A program made the translations under genes and the position numbers. Positions 22,432 through 34,830 of a stretch of 64,000 bases of DNA are shown here, piece by piece. Under the pieces are notes generated by a model. It was not told where the DNA came from and did no database searches. It saw only the letters and a list, made by a program, of their open reading frames with translations. Each line of letters begins with the position of its first letter. Position 1 is the stretch's first letter. The DNA comes from Vermamoeba vermiformis (lineage: Eukaryota > Tubulinea > Echinamoebida): contig JBEWZL010000306.1 in NCBI GenBank assembly GCA_045837725.1, positions 248,001 through 312,000 on the forward strand, given 5' to 3'.

Positions 22432-23004
22432 ATGGTACGAAGATTGCATTTTTAACGAATATATTACGTAAATAGCTAGCCTTAAGTGGTTGGTTCCTAT
22501 TGCAAATTGTTAAATCTACAAAGAAAAAACGTTCAATATCCATATAATGCGAAATTAGCCATTACAAAAATTAAATTATTATATCCATAGTGTCCTAAAC
22601 GCTAACTAATATTTTTTATTAATTTTCTAGTCCTACATTCGAGTTAAGCGTAAGAAGCAAACCATTTTCCTCTACACCGAACCCTCAGAGGCTATTTCTT
22701 CCGTCAAGGCCAAAATTGCTAAATTGAACAACGTCTCGTCTGACAAATTGCGTTTGATTTTCAATAATGTTCCACTTGAAGAAACCAAGACCATCTCAGA
22801 TTACAACATCGAAAATGATAACGTCGTCTTCTTAGTCTACAAAAAGGATGGTACGTTCATATAAGATTATTTATGTTATTTAGAGCTTGCAAAGATAATT
22901 TAAGGCTTGATCGATTTTATCCTAATTTTTACTTTATGCTGATCTGGCTTATAATAGGCTCTGATGAATATGAGGCTATTGACGTTCAATCAACTGACAA
23001 ATAA
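22432..23004 (+). CDS. Elongin B-like ubiquitin-fold protein
   Basis: Exons 22432-22434, 22631-22850, 22958-23004; 89 residues. The first coding exon is only the ATG, followed at once by the donor GTACGA. The product reads MSYIRVKRKKQTIFLYTEP, then SVKAKIAKLNNVSSDKLRLI, and PLEETKTISDYNIENDNVVF: a ubiquitin-like fold with Elongin B-type features (RRKKxTIF start, no C-terminal Gly-Gly, short tail). Elongin B pairs with Elongin C to bridge BC-box receptors to CUL2/CUL5. Another divergent ubiquitin-like protein is possible. An LRR protein with a BC-box lies at 50959-53582, giving a candidate client in the same window. Confidence 0.75.
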
Positions 23005-23365
23005 ATGTTCTTACGGACAACTAAATGTAGAAATTAGCTGCATGATCGACTAGCAGAAAAACGACAAAAAATAGTATTTCTAGCTGTTATTGTAATGAAT
23101 AACTCAGCTTTTGTAATAAAGATTATTTTATCTGTAACTGCTCGCAGCGCTGAACCAAACCGAAAATCAAACTCAAGCCCGATCTCTAGGCGCCTTCAAT
23201 TCAAGAGCACGATACTTGCTTGATCATGGTGGTAACAGCTGCTTGTGGCGTTTAATATTCCTGGAAGTTCTTATTTGTTCTGGATCTTTCTTGTTTTGCG
23301 CGCCTTTTTTTAAATACACCTGTCTCTCGTGTATCAGACCACAATTGTATTATAAAATATTTAAA
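23005..23365 (+). other. Intergenic spacer
   Basis: 361 bases between the Elongin B-like and RFC genes, containing the 3' flank (an AATAAA-like stretch near 23115) and the RFC promoter. An in-frame GTG-initiated extension of the RFC frame upstream is Cys-rich, unlike RFC2 N-termini, and was not used. Confidence 0.5.
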
Positions 23366-24849
23366 ATGGATATGGAAATAGAGGACGTTAAGGAAACAAA
23401 GAAACCAACGACTCTTGGTGCAGATTTGCCTTGGGTTGAAAAATATCGACCTACAGACATTAAGGACGTCGTAGGCAACGAAGAAACATTATCCCGATTG
23501 CAAATTATTGCCGAAGAAGGCAATCTGCCGAATATTATCATTACAGTAAGCGATAGAAAAAAGATCTCGTTTTTTGCAATTAAAAAAATCGAAATATTCA
23601 AAATTACTATTAGTAATAATAGGTCACTAACAATACATTATTCTACCACATTTTTAAGAAAATAATCTGCACGAAATTAGGCTTGAGCTGACGAATAATT
23701 TAGGGCCCTCCAGGCACTGGTAAAACAACATCAATTTTGTGTTTGGCTCGTGCACTCTTGGGCGATGCATTTTCAAAAGCGGTATTAGAATTGAACGCCT
23801 CTGATGAACGGTAAGTTAGTCTAGACATCGCGACACAAGATCTCGATCTAGTTTACGCCTTGCACTCCAGAATTGTAATTAATATTATATCTTAGTGGTA
23901 TTCAAGTAGTGAGAGAGAACATTAAGACATTCGCGCGCACAAAAGTAAATTTACCTCCTGGTCGCCACAAGATTATTATCCTCGACGAGGCGGATAAGTA
24001 AGCACCTCAATACCAATTTCATATGCATACTAACGATATATTACTATGATAGTATGACTTCTGCTGCCCAACAAGCCTTGCGAAGAATTATGGAGGAGTA
24101 TTCAAACTCCACCCGTTTTGCTTTGGCTTGCAACTATTCTTCGAAGATTATCGAGCCTATTCAAAGTCGATGTGCTATTTTAAGGTAATTACACACGCAA
24201 TTATTAAGCCATTAAAAGCGGATCTGAGGACCGCGCGTCCGATGCCGTTACGTGACCTTCTATTGCGTCTAATACTCATGTATTCGCTGTAGATATACTA
24301 AACTATCCGATCAACAACTTGCTAAGCGATTGATCGAGGTTGCACGAGCTGAAAACGTCCAGTACACGGATGACGGTATGGAGTTGCTGATCTTCACTGC
24401 TGACGGTGATATGCGTCAAGCTTTGAACAATCTGCAATCTACAAACTCTGGATTTGGTCTGGTTTCAGCCGAGAATGTTTTAAAGGTAAGCATCGTTAGA
24501 TGTGGTTGCGTGAACAAAAGATCTGATCCTGTTCTAGGTCTGCGATCAGCCTCATCCTGCTATCTTAAAGAAAGTCATTACTTCTTGCCAACAAAATGAC
24601 TTTTATGACGCCTATAAGACCCTGGAGACACATCTTTGGAAGAAAGGTTACGCCGCAACGGATTTGCTCAGCACGATGTTCAAATTGGTGAAGAATAGCA
24701 ACGATCTGCCTGAATTTTTGAAGTTAGAGTTTATTAAGGAGATTGGTTTTGCGCATAAGAGGGCATTGGAAGGTGTTGGAAGCTTGTTGCAGATCTCGGG
24801 TTTGTTGGCTCGCTTGTGTGAAGCTGCGCAGCAAACTAAACCGAAGTAA
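23366..24849 (+). CDS. RFC2: Replication factor C small subunit (human RFC2 / yeast Rfc4 type)
   Basis: Exons 23366-23545, 23704-23810, 23896-23997, 24053-24184, 24293-24485, 24538-24849; 341 residues, normal for the family. Motifs in order: [20 protein letters not shown] (RFC box II), Walker [26 protein letters not shown], Walker [27 protein letters not shown], sensor 1 in [19 protein letters not shown] with the SRC arginine finger, and sensor 2 in [13 protein letters not shown]. It is an AAA+ subunit of the clamp loader that opens PCNA and places it on primed DNA. RFC2/Rfc4 is preferred over RFC4/Rfc2 and RFC5 from the overall pattern; paralog assignment is less certain than family. Confidence 0.95.
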
Positions 24850-25166
24850 TTGGTAATATTTCCCAATAAATAGTTAGTTTATGATAATGCAGCGAACTAA
24901 GTCGACGTTCTAATCATGTTTTGTTTGAGGTACATCCTACCCCGTCATGCACTGGAAAGACGAAAAGGGCAGTATAGCAATAGCTTCATTGACCACTCTA
25001 TTTTAGATACTTGATTTACCTGGCAATTAATCCTTGACCATATATTCTGGCAACTTAAATTAAATTAGCCATATTTGGGTAGTGGACTGAAATCGTCGCG
25101 TAAGGACAGCTAATTCTTGCTTTACAAACTTGACTTCATGACCACACGATAGCGTAAAGTTAACTT
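24850..25166 (+). other. Intergenic spacer
   Basis: 317 bases between the RFC gene and the PA-domain membrane protein. No ORF, repeat or RNA signal seen. Confidence 0.5.
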
Positions 25167-27263
25167 ATGTTGAAGGCACTGTTCTATCTGGTTGCATTGC
25201 TGATCCTTGCCTCATCTGCTAGCCGCGTAGTTTTTCCGGTTCTTCCGTAAGTTCTTGGATGTCCATGATCAATAATTGATTACGCTAATTAATTTAATAT
25301 AACTTATATTAGGAACCCTGAATTTAATACCCCAGTTGCTACAAACGGATTTGTTGGTGGTCCGACCGACTTCGCAGTGACAGCTAACGCGACACTACAG
25401 GTACTAAATTATGACTGTAATAATACCGCATAGAAGTTACGAGTAAACTAGTAACCAATCCAATTTTTTTTCAGTACAAGTGCTCGACTTACTCGGCGCA
25501 AGGAATGATTGTCATATTACCAGCAGGAGGGTGTAGTCGCGAGAAACAATACGAGATAGCCGTACAAGGTTAGTAGTCACTCGTCGCTTCGTTCCTAAAT
25601 TGCCTCAATTTAATTGAAGCAAGAAATTTCGCTTTTTTTCATACACCGCACTTTGCTTTTTAAGAAAATCCAAAATTTCAGGCGGTTTGAATGAACAATG
25701 GCCTTACTAACGCTCGTAATTAGCGGGAGCTTCCGGATTGATGTTCTATGATTATGAGCGGGACGCTGTTGGCCGAAAATCAAGAATACCTATCAGCAGC
25801 ACTCCACTCGCCATCCCTATCGTAATAGTACGCTAATCGAGATCACTCTCATTGGTCACAATGTTAACATTGACACCTGTCACTAATACGTTATCAGGTG
25901 TCCGCTCCCGACTTTGTCATGCTTAACCAAACCCTTCAATCTTCTCCGTACTTGACGCTAGAGATTACGCCAGGTAAATATGATACCATCTTAAAAAGGA
26001 AATAATACGGTTAATCAACTTAAACTCCGAAATGATTAAAAATCAAACGGCGATTGAAATTTGAATTCACAGGGATTAGCATATGGCATGAAAAAATCGG
26101 TGATACGGGCTGGTTTATCGCATTAAATGCGCTATTCGGCGCTTTCTACGTGGTGCTGCTGGGACTTGTGACTTTCAAATTTGTCCGGAAAGTCCAATTT
26201 AGCGGCTTCATTTGGAACATTAGCTTCGTCTATTTGCTCTTTCAAGGAGCATTCTGTATATGCAAGTAGCTCCTAATCATCCAAATGGCAATTAGAACTT
26301 TCTATTTATAGTAATGATCTTCCGTTGGATCGATCCGGTTTTGACTTGGGGAATATACATTGTTGGCGTAGATGCTTTGATTGACACGTGGCCTGCTACC
26401 TGGTCGTGTATCCTTACCATTAATTATAATACGATTATCTCCGCGTTAAATGTTTTCTTAACTCCTTTGATCCAGTTGCCGCGTTGGTTCTGATGGCCTT
26501 TTTTTGGTTCGAAGTCATCAATAAATTCGCAGAAACTAAAGTGCAGCCATTCTTAACCAGGAGGTAAGTATTTAAATGGTACTATAAATCAGGAAATTAT
26601 GTTCATTTTGTACCAGACTGCAGGTCCCGTTTTGGATCGTGGTCGGCATCATCATATTACTGCCTCCTATCAATGTAATCCTGCTGAACTACGTTACGAT
26701 GCTGAGTTTGTTCGTTGCTCTTATGACGCTTCATTTGGTGACCGGCATTGTGGTCGCAGGCTTTTATATTATTGTCGGTACGTTGAAACAACCGATATTT
26801 TCTTTTAATATATATCAACTAATAAGATTTATGATATTCAGCTATTAAGGCATTGCAAGTTGTCGAGAGATCCGAAAAACTAAATGGCGAAAGTAAACGC
26901 CGCGCAAGAAGCCTCAAACGAGTAAGTCAAATTACTCAGCGATCGTATTCGTCAAGTCTAACGTCCTATAATTAGAGTCGCGTATCAATCGTCAGTTCGG
27001 CAATCATTGCGTGTATTTATCCGCCGTTGAATTTCGCTTTGCGTTACAACATTTTGTACACGAGTTTTTACTACGCACTGGCAGCACTCTACGTCGAGTC
27101 AGTGCTGTTAGGCATCATTACCTTCATCCAAGTCTGGTTCATTAGTGATAAGGGTCCCAGCACAGCCCCCTCTCCAGTTCATGAACCCCGTGCCTGCCCC
27201 GTTGCTCCGACAACTACCGAAGACACTACGACTAACACGACCACAGCAGTTAATGCTGCTTGA
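25167..27263 (+). CDS. PA-domain, about seven-TM receptor-like membrane protein
   Basis: Exons 25167-25246, 25313-25400, 25475-25568, 25724-25827, 25898-25973, 26073-26255, 26312-26407, 26476-26563, 26617-26777, 26842-26921, 26976-27263; 445 residues. A signal peptide (MLKALFYLVALLILASSAS) precedes a luminal/extracellular protease-associated-type domain: GMIVILPAGGCSREKQYEIA, QAGASGLMFYDYE, then PLAIPIVIVSAPDF. About seven hydrophobic helices follow, starting at WFIALNALFGAFYVVLLG and ending at VLLGIITFIQVWFI. The cytosolic tail is Pro/Thr-rich. A PA domain before a seven-helix bundle is known in sorting and receptor-like proteins and resembles THH1/TOM1/TOM3-type membrane proteins, but that assignment is inference. 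Donor choices at 26256 and 26408 were set by phase. Confidence 0.75.
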
Positions 27264-27721
27264 GAGTTAGCATTGTACATTAGCAATCCATTTATTTGAA
27301 TAACTGTCGACATTGGAAATGGTCCGTGGTGCTTTATTCTATTCAAGTACTTTTAGGGACACCCGATAGCATATCAATCCCGATCAGCTAATCGCGAGGA
27401 CTAACTTTCAACGCTAAATATCAAGATACATACTGTATCGACACTTGTTTTTTTGGTAGATTTCACATAGAAAGTTCGTACGAAAATCTCTCGAATGTGG
27501 CAATGAGCTTGTAACCGATGCGGTGGTGTTCGTGAGGGCAAAAATAAGATTTACATATTCAAACCAATTGGTATATTTGGACTGCTTCCTTCCCAATACG
27601 GAATTCACTGAAATTGTTCGCGTAAAGAATTTTCTGCGACCGATTTTGGGCGCAAAAAAGGTCGATTTTTTTCTTTCAACAGCCTTGTAAACCACCATTG
27701 CGATACTGCAGTTCTAATATA
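27264..27721 (+). other. Intergenic spacer
   Basis: 458 bases. A 94-codon minus-strand frame (27414-27698) has no homology, splice or composition support. Otherwise AT-rich flank; nothing else seen. Confidence 0.5.
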
Positions 27722-28396
27722 ATGAAGAATTTGCGGATTTTATTTTTTTTGTGCGCAATTTTTAGTTGCGTAAAAGCGGATTGGCTGATCGAAGCAACTT
27801 GCGATACATCTACGAACAAAACAATAGGCAATGCTTTATTTATTAAAAATGGCGACTGCTCCTACGTTGGTATGGTTCCCAAAACCCATGCTCAACAATG
27901 GTCTTATATTACTTGCGACGATACGAGTGGGCTTTACTCAGAATTCGTGTGCTACGATGCAGGGTGCACTAACTGCCAGCCGTTGGAAGATAAGAAGCAG
28001 TTTGGTGGATGCACCGCAAGCAATCAAGATAAAGGAAGAGGTTTGCTCAAATTATGCTACCCTGATCGCGCTGCGATTCCTTTTTATAATTTATTGTCTA
28101 TGATTGGTGCAGGCAACAATAATTATTACATGTCGAAATATTTTGGAGCCCAAAAATGTGGGGGCGAATCGTATTTCCATGAAGTAACGCCAGGGAATCA
28201 ATGCCTCAAAGAAATTGTTGGTTACTCCAAGGCAACATGCAACAGCGATGGCTCGTTTCAATACGGAACATATGAAGATGCTAGCTGCTCGACACCTCTT
28301 ACTTATTATTCGGGCTTATCTGGGGAGTGTCTCACTCATGAAACCTTCGAACACATCAAGCCTTGGTTCGAAGAGGGCTGCAACTTACAACTATAA
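27722..28396 (+). CDS. Secreted Cys-rich protein, unknown function, intronless
   Basis: Single exon of 224 codons. The start was chosen at 27722 because it places a clean signal peptide (MKNLRILFFLCAIFSCVKA) directly at the N-terminus; an alternative upstream start at 27698 would bury it. The mature part has about 16 cysteines at irregular spacing (CDTSTNKTIG, CYDAGCTNCQPL, CGGESYFHEV, CNSDGSFQYGTYEDASC), suggesting a disulfide-stabilised extracellular or lysosomal protein. Similar small Cys-rich secreted proteins are common in amoebae. I recognise no named domain. It is one of few intronless genes here. Confidence 0.75.
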   Translation: MKNLRILFFLCAIFSCVKADWLIEATCDTSTNKTIGNALFIKNGDCSYVGMVPKTHAQQWSYITCDDTSGLYSEFVCYDAGCTNCQPLEDKKQFGGCTASNQDKGRGLLKLCYPDRAAIPFYNLLSMIGAGNNNYYMSKYFGAQKCGGESYFHEVTPGNQCLKEIVGYSKATCNSDGSFQYGTYEDASCSTPLTYYSGLSGECLTHETFEHIKPWFEEGCNLQL

Positions 28397-28834
28397 TATA
28401 TATAGTTATTGGTTTATCGAGCAAAGTGAATAAATAAATACGAAATTTTCTGGCCTCTTTTATTCGGTACGCTAATCTGTCGAATAATGTACGCAAGTTA
28501 ATGCTGATAAGTCACAATCACGAATTATTTTTGGTATACTATGAGAGTAGTTAATAAACTTAACGCATTTTCGATCTCTGTACAACAGGGATCCGTGAGA
28601 AGGGGCTTTCGAGTAGTAGCACACTCATAACCATGATTTGTTAGACGAAGATATTGCAAATAATAATTAATGACGAGATTCACGTGACACTATTTTACGT
28701 ACAGTCCTACTAGGTGCTTGATAGCTTCGGCAGAAATGTTTTTTGTTGTTGACCAAGTTTGACGCTCGACCGAAAAAAGCTTTTGATTTAACCGCAATTC
28801 AGCATAAGATATAATTGCACGTAACGTAATCAAT
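28397..28834 (+). other. Intergenic spacer
   Basis: 438 bases between the secreted Cys-rich gene and VAC14. AT-rich; no supported ORF, repeat or RNA gene. Confidence 0.5.
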
Positions 28835-31800
28835 ATGTCCAAAAAGAAAGCGGAAGATCCGCTTCCCCCTACAATTATTCGCAACTTGGCCGATAAATTG
28901 TATGATAAAAGAAAATTAGGGGCATTAGAAATCGAACAACTAATTAAAGATTTGGTTAAAATCAAAGGTACGCAATTGAAATTATTAATACGAAAAATCA
29001 ATTAAAAATTCTGATCAATCAACCCACAAATCAAAACAATTCAATCAAACTTAACTATCGTTAATATATGATAGTAAAATACAAAAACAGCTCGAATTAG
29101 ATTTAATTGAATTTTTCAGTCAGATCAACAAAAATCAATTTCCCAACTTCAATTAGAAACATCAATAATAAACCATAAAAATGTTATCCCTAACATATAT
29201 TCATTATTAATTATATTTATGCGATTACAATAGATGTCGGACGTATTGGACAGATTATTCAATTCATCAAAGAGCAGTTCATTGGATCTACCTCAGTAAA
29301 TTCCAGAAAAGGAGGATTAATCGCTTTAGCTGCCGCCGCATTAGGATTATCAACAGTAAGTACGATTAAATCGAATAGACTATTTACCCTTCGAAGTTGA
29401 AAATCGGATCGGATCTTATTACTATTCTCGAATATCGGCAATAATATTAACACTACGAACACTTTATTACTATGGCTATTTATTTATTATGCTATTAATA
29501 GGACATCGACAATTATATCATTCAACTGTTGCCGCCAGTACTTCAATGCTTCGTGGATCCCGACAACAAAGTACGACACAGCCATTATTCCATATAATTA
29601 TCGACGCTAATATTATTATAGGTCCGCTATTATGCTTGCGAGTCACTATACAACATGGCTAAAGTTGCACGAGGAAAAATTTTGCCATTTTTTAATGAAC
29701 TTTTTGACGGCCTTTGCAAGGTAATTACAAACACCCTTAAACTTTATAAAATATCATTATATATATCTATCTATCATGTAGTATTATTATAATCGCTTGA
29801 GAGTGGGATAATATTAGTTCTAATAATTATTTTGAATCGTTTAGTTAGCAGCAGATCCGGACGTCAATGTACGCAATGGAGCAGAGCTATTGGATCGATT
29901 GATTAAGGACGTAGTAACAGAAGGCAACCCCTTTGACTTGGAGAAGTTTATTCCGCTGTTGAGTGATCGCGTGAACGTGTTCAACCCTGAATGTAGAAAG
30001 GTACACGAGGGAAAAAAAAACGGACAAAATTTTATCAAATTTATTATAAATAATCCAAATTTTATTAATTTTATTATTATTGTAGTTCTTAGTAGGATGG
30101 ATCGATGTTTTGGACAAAGTTCCCGATATTGAACTGTTGGACCATTTGGCGGCTTTCTTGGACGGATTACTCAACGTACGTATCATATAATAAGTACGTA
30201 TATAGTGTCCCTTATTAATATATTATACTCAGATGTTATCCGATCCAAGCGATGCTATTCGAACAGCTGTTGAAACTACGCTGATGGAATTCTGCGAAGA
30301 AATTAAACAGAAAAAATCTGAGGTAAAATACAAAAGAATTATATTAATATAATTAGATTATTATAGTATATATATAACTAATGCATATTAGACTATTGAC
30401 TATGCTGGCCTTATTAAAATTTTAGTGCCACATTGTACTTCAAAAGGTAAGCCAGATCCAAAACTTTCAATGTCCTATAATACATAACTAATGCCTATTA
30501 TTAAGACGAATATACGAGCACTATGGCGCTGATTTGGATCAATGAATTCATCAGTTTTGGCAAAGAAAAAGTTTTGCCCCTCGGCGCATCGATCTTGACC
30601 GGCATTTTGCCGTCATTGTCGCACAAAAACAAAGGTAGATATAGCATCGCCATATATGGAAATATTATTAAATCGATGATTAACCTATGCCTATGTAAAG
30701 ATATTGAAGAAATTGCTCGACGTGCGAACAAATCATTCCGAGATCTGGTGCAAAGTACTACGACGGATATCGATGTTAAAGTAAGTAATTACCCACGTGG
30801 CTAGTTGTTATTTCCAAATATGGTAATATTCTAACGGAGGCTTAGGAATTTCTTGACACGATAAAATATTGGATGAAATTTACAGCGCACTCAGTGCCGA
30901 CGAGAATTGATGCACTAAGGTACTAACATAATAAGAGTAATCTGCAAATGATTTTTATTAATTTTATTTTGATAGGTGGATCTTGACGTGCAACATGAAG
31001 AGTCCAACGGAATTATTGAAACATCTCGACGATTTATATCCTGATTTATTGAAAACTCTTACGGACCCCTCCGAAGATGTAAGTCAATCTTTGCAACTAT
31101 TCTACGATCACGTGACTCAATTGAAATTTCTATTGCACTTAGGTCGTTCGAATGGATCTTCAAGTCGTTGCAAAATTATCACAAAACGAGCAATATTTTG
31201 ATAAGCTCATGCATAATATATTGCTCTTATTCGCCACCGACAAGAAGCTGTTAGAATCACGTGGCTCGTTAATTCTCCGTCAACTTTCTTTGTACATCAA
31301 ACCTGAGCAGATCTACGTCGCACTCGCAAAAATTTTAGAAAGCGAAAAGGTACCCTATTATTTCCTATATGATAATACCCTTTCCTATTTTCTGAATAAG
31401 TTATATATCAGTGATATTTCCGATTTTTAACGAATTTTTTTTGGTGGATCAGGATCCGTCATTCGCAAGCACAATGATTCAAATTCTGAACTTGATTCTG
31501 CTCACAGCGACTGAATTACACGAGACTAGGGAGTCGTTGAGATCATTAGACACTAAAGACAGCAAAGACCTGTTTTGTGTCTTGTACAAGTAAGTTTGGG
31601 GATCGGATCCACATCCGAAAAATTAATTTGCATCAACGAACCCAAATAGTATAATCGTATTAACTATGAATATGATAACTATATACTATTATCGCAAATA
31701 TAAAATGTTCTAATTTCTCGTTAATCAGGTCATGGTGTCATAATCCAGCGGCTGTATTCTCGTTCTGTTTGTTAGCACAGGTCTACGAGCACGCTTACAA

Positions 31801-32645
31801 TCTTCTAGGAAAATTGTACGTATAATATTATATTATTATATTATGTGAGTTGGTTCTAATGTTTTTTATTTTTTAGCCACATTGTTGAAGTCAATGTGCA
31901 TTTCTTGATGGAAATCGATAAATTAGTGCAATTATTGGAATCGCCTGTCTTTATGGGTACGTATTGGACCAATAGAATTCGATTGCCAAATAAGGAAATC
32001 GTATACGCTAAAACTATTATTTTGTACTTGACAATGATTAGATCTAGCTGACCTATTATTTCTTAGGCCTAAGATTGCAACTGCTCGAACCCGATCGATA
32101 TCCATATTTGGTAAAAAGTTTGTTCGGCATTTTGATGATTTTGCCGCAAAGCGGTGCGTACGAGACATTGCGCAACAGGTTGAACGCAATTACTTCATTG
32201 GGCGTGCTGCAAATGATACCCCAAAGGTAAGGATCTCATTAATAATATATTTCTGGCTATATGCACGAGATTAATGAACCACCAAAAAAGTCAAATCTGG
32301 ATCTGATCTCAAAAATTCCTCAACTTTTTGAATTTCGTTTATTAACTTAGTACTTTTTATAGTAAAAATGCGGCTAAGCCACCTAGCGACATTGATTTCC
32401 GAGAATTATTGACGCATTTTGAACGCGTGCAAAAGACTCATTCGGAGATCATCCGTGCAGCACGATTAGAGAATGAAAAACGCGTGCAAACAAAGAAACA
32501 AATCAAAATGTTGACTGGCGAGCCTGATATGACACTTGAATCAAGTCGATCGATCACACCACGTGACAGTCATAATCACAGCTTGAACAGTTCTTCGGCT
32601 GGTGTTGTGACCAATCCGGATCTGAACGATAATTTGAACAAATAA
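28835..32645 (+). CDS. VAC14: VAC14 homolog, scaffold of the PIKfyve/Fab1 lipid kinase complex
   Basis: Eighteen exons: 28835-28967, 29234-29355, 29502-29570, 29622-29720, 29845-30000, 30086-30175, 30233-30322, 30392-30446, 30506-30634, 30701-30780, 30846-30919, 30976-31078, 31143-31349, 31453-31589, 31729-31815, 31877-31956, 32067-32226, 32363-32645; 717 residues. Family blocks include [106 protein letters not shown] and [21 protein letters not shown]14 is a HEAT-repeat scaffold that joins PIKfyve and FIG4 to control PtdIns(3,5)P2 on endolysosomes. The 66-nt intron 30635-30700 is stop-free and in frame; I splice it because [17 protein letters not shown] then matches family spacing. Confidence 0.95.
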
Positions 32646-32857
32646 AACAACACTTTAACGTACAATTAACTTGATATGAATTTATCCGTATAGAGTATTA
32701 ATTCTAAACGCAAACGAACAGATTTACCAACAATTGAATAAACGTTGCGGTGTTTTTGATCAGATCGAGTAACATTTCTATTTATGTATAAAGACCTTTT
32801 ATTTACAGTAATTGATTATGATGCTTACAAGGTATTTACTGCCGGAGAGAGTGAGTC

Positions 32858-33964
32858 TTACTCGTCGAGTCCGAAGAGCAGCTTGAGTCCTAGCTTGCCA
32901 AACAACTCTTTGTTCTTTTCGAAGAACTGCTCGACGGTCGTTTGTTTCTCGCGAGGAATGAACTCATCGAGTCTAGAGACTGAATGATCCCAGTCCATGC
33001 CTCCTGCGTTGTAACAACGAGCCATACCCGACAAATGCTTGATGGTGATCTCGGGGATCATCCCTTCGCAGGCCTTTGCCCAAGCTTCAACAGGCACGTG
33101 AACGTAGTTGATCTGCTTGCCGAGAACTTTTGACGCCACTTCGAAGTGTTCTTTCCACGAGCCTCTGTTGGGACCCAACAAGGGGATCTGTTGGCCGTAA
33201 TAGGGTTCAGGTGATATAAGAAGCTTAGCGATTACTATACCAAGGTCTTCGCCTGCGATAGGGTGCTATATTTATACTCGTTAGTAAGATCATTACAGTG
33301 AGACCAGATCTGGAACTTACGTGCTTCACGTTCGGATCGTATGGAACGTAAGCAGTGCTTTGTCTTTGCAAGGCAGGGCCAGGTAAGATAATATAGTTCT
33401 CCATGAAGTAGTACGGGTTAATATGGATGGCACCGATATCAGCCCAGTTGAAGATCTCTTCCGCAGCCCAATGGGCTTTGGTGACATTGCTGAAGTTTTT
33501 GCCTTGCTGCACGTCAATCAAATTAGTCAACGACTTAGCTTAATTACGACCGAAGTACTTACGTCGAGAGCAGCAGCTTGAGACATATTCACGAGTCCTT
33601 TCACGCCTTCTTCGCGCGCTGCCTTTGCCATGTAAGTTACGGCTCTCAACAGATCCTCAGCGGCTGGATAAACGAAGTAGATGCGCTTAACTCCCTACAA
33701 TACGAGTGTAAGTAATAATATCGTATCATTGCATTGATTTAATCATACCTTTACTGCTTGTCGGACGGACTCGTAGTCGAGGAGATCGCCTTTAAAGATC
33801 TCAACGTCGCCTAAAGCCTCCAAACGAGGGATTCGGTGGTCGATGTTGCGAACGAATGCGCGCACTCTGTAGCCACGTGCTGTCAATTCTTTGGCTGCGT
33901 AATAGCCAGTAGATCCGGTTTGGCCAGATGCGCCAGTAACTAATGCGAGAGGTTTGCTAGACAT
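32858..33964 (-). CDS. NmrA-like NAD(P)-binding Rossmann protein
   Basis: Minus-strand exons 33964-33749, 33694-33563, 33506-33321, 33265-32858; 313 residues. It begins LALVTGASGQTGSTGYYAAK, a GxxGxxG dinucleotide-binding loop, then RGYRVRAFVRN and EIFKGDLLDYESV, the standard NmrA/atypical SDR succession. FVYPAAEDLL, SQAAAL, HWAAEEIF and HINPYYFMENY follow, as in NmrA-like sensors and NAD(P)H:quinone oxidoreductase-like proteins. The family uses NAD(P) either for reduction or as a redox sensor; the substrate cannot be told from sequence. It is convergent with VAC14 (212 bases between stops). Confidence 0.88.
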
Positions 33965-34830
33965 GCTGTAGATGGTAGTGAGTAGTAGGTTGTGTTGTTG
34001 TTGTTTTGTTTGTTGTTGAGTACAATCCCGCGATTAAAATCTTTTATAGTTGTTGCGGAATTACCGTACCTTGCTTCCGTACACATCCGGAGGGAGGAAA
34101 ATCAAGTCCGTCGGAATTCAAAAGTTCAGAATACCAAATATTCCGAGAATGACTTCTCCCGTAGAAGCTCGCAAAATGTTCGAAATCTAATCTGGTCACA
34201 AAGCCTTCGATCGGTTTGCTTGACGAAAACTGGCCAACAAACGTTAACCTGATTGTCTACACGCCACCACAAGTTAGACACCGTGACTTGAGATATTTTC
34301 GTAGTACAGACGTACCGTAGTGTAGGAGGTCGAATTATGCAACTGGTCCATGCAACTTATTTGTAATTTTCGCTATTACCATTATTATTTACAACAATAA
34401 TGGCTGATGTTATTAAGCACATTGGAACTATTATTAGAATTATTCAAATAAATAATTGTCCAAGTTTCATCCGCGTAGTTAATTGCCGAGAGATGCCAAG
34501 ACCTCCACAGTCTGCTACATATTAAGTACAGAAACATTCAAGAAAATTGAGATATGTAAATTCAAACAAGCACAATGTTCAACTCGCCTTCTGATCAAAA
34601 AAAGAGGGGGCATTAGAATGAAGTCGCACATTAGGTTGATTACACTCTCGTACCACGAACAGCCGCAAGATCCTTTAGACCTTTAAGCGAACCAACGAAC
34701 GGAGAGAAAGATGGACAAATTAAAGAAGTGGGCGGAGAATCATAATAATTATGATATCCGATCATTAAATTAATATACTAATTGGGGCCTTAATTATCTT
34801 TTTCTTTATGTACAATAATTTGTTGGTTTT
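33965..34830 (-). other. 866-base gene-free stretch
   Basis: Lies between the NmrA-like start and the TKL kinase stop. It opens with a T/G-rich run (TTGTTGTTGTTTTGTTTGTTG near 33990) upstream of the NmrA-like gene. A 67-codon plus-strand frame at 34483-34686 has no support. It is one of the longest empty regions here; nothing else is seen. Confidence 0.5.

Noticed and set aside
27414-27698. 94-codon minus-strand frame
   Set aside because: Lies in an AT-rich spacer, overlaps the promoter of the secreted Cys-rich gene, and shows no domain or composition support.
34483-34686. 67-codon plus-strand frame in the 866-base gap
   Set aside because: No recognisable protein, no splice partners, and length expected by chance.
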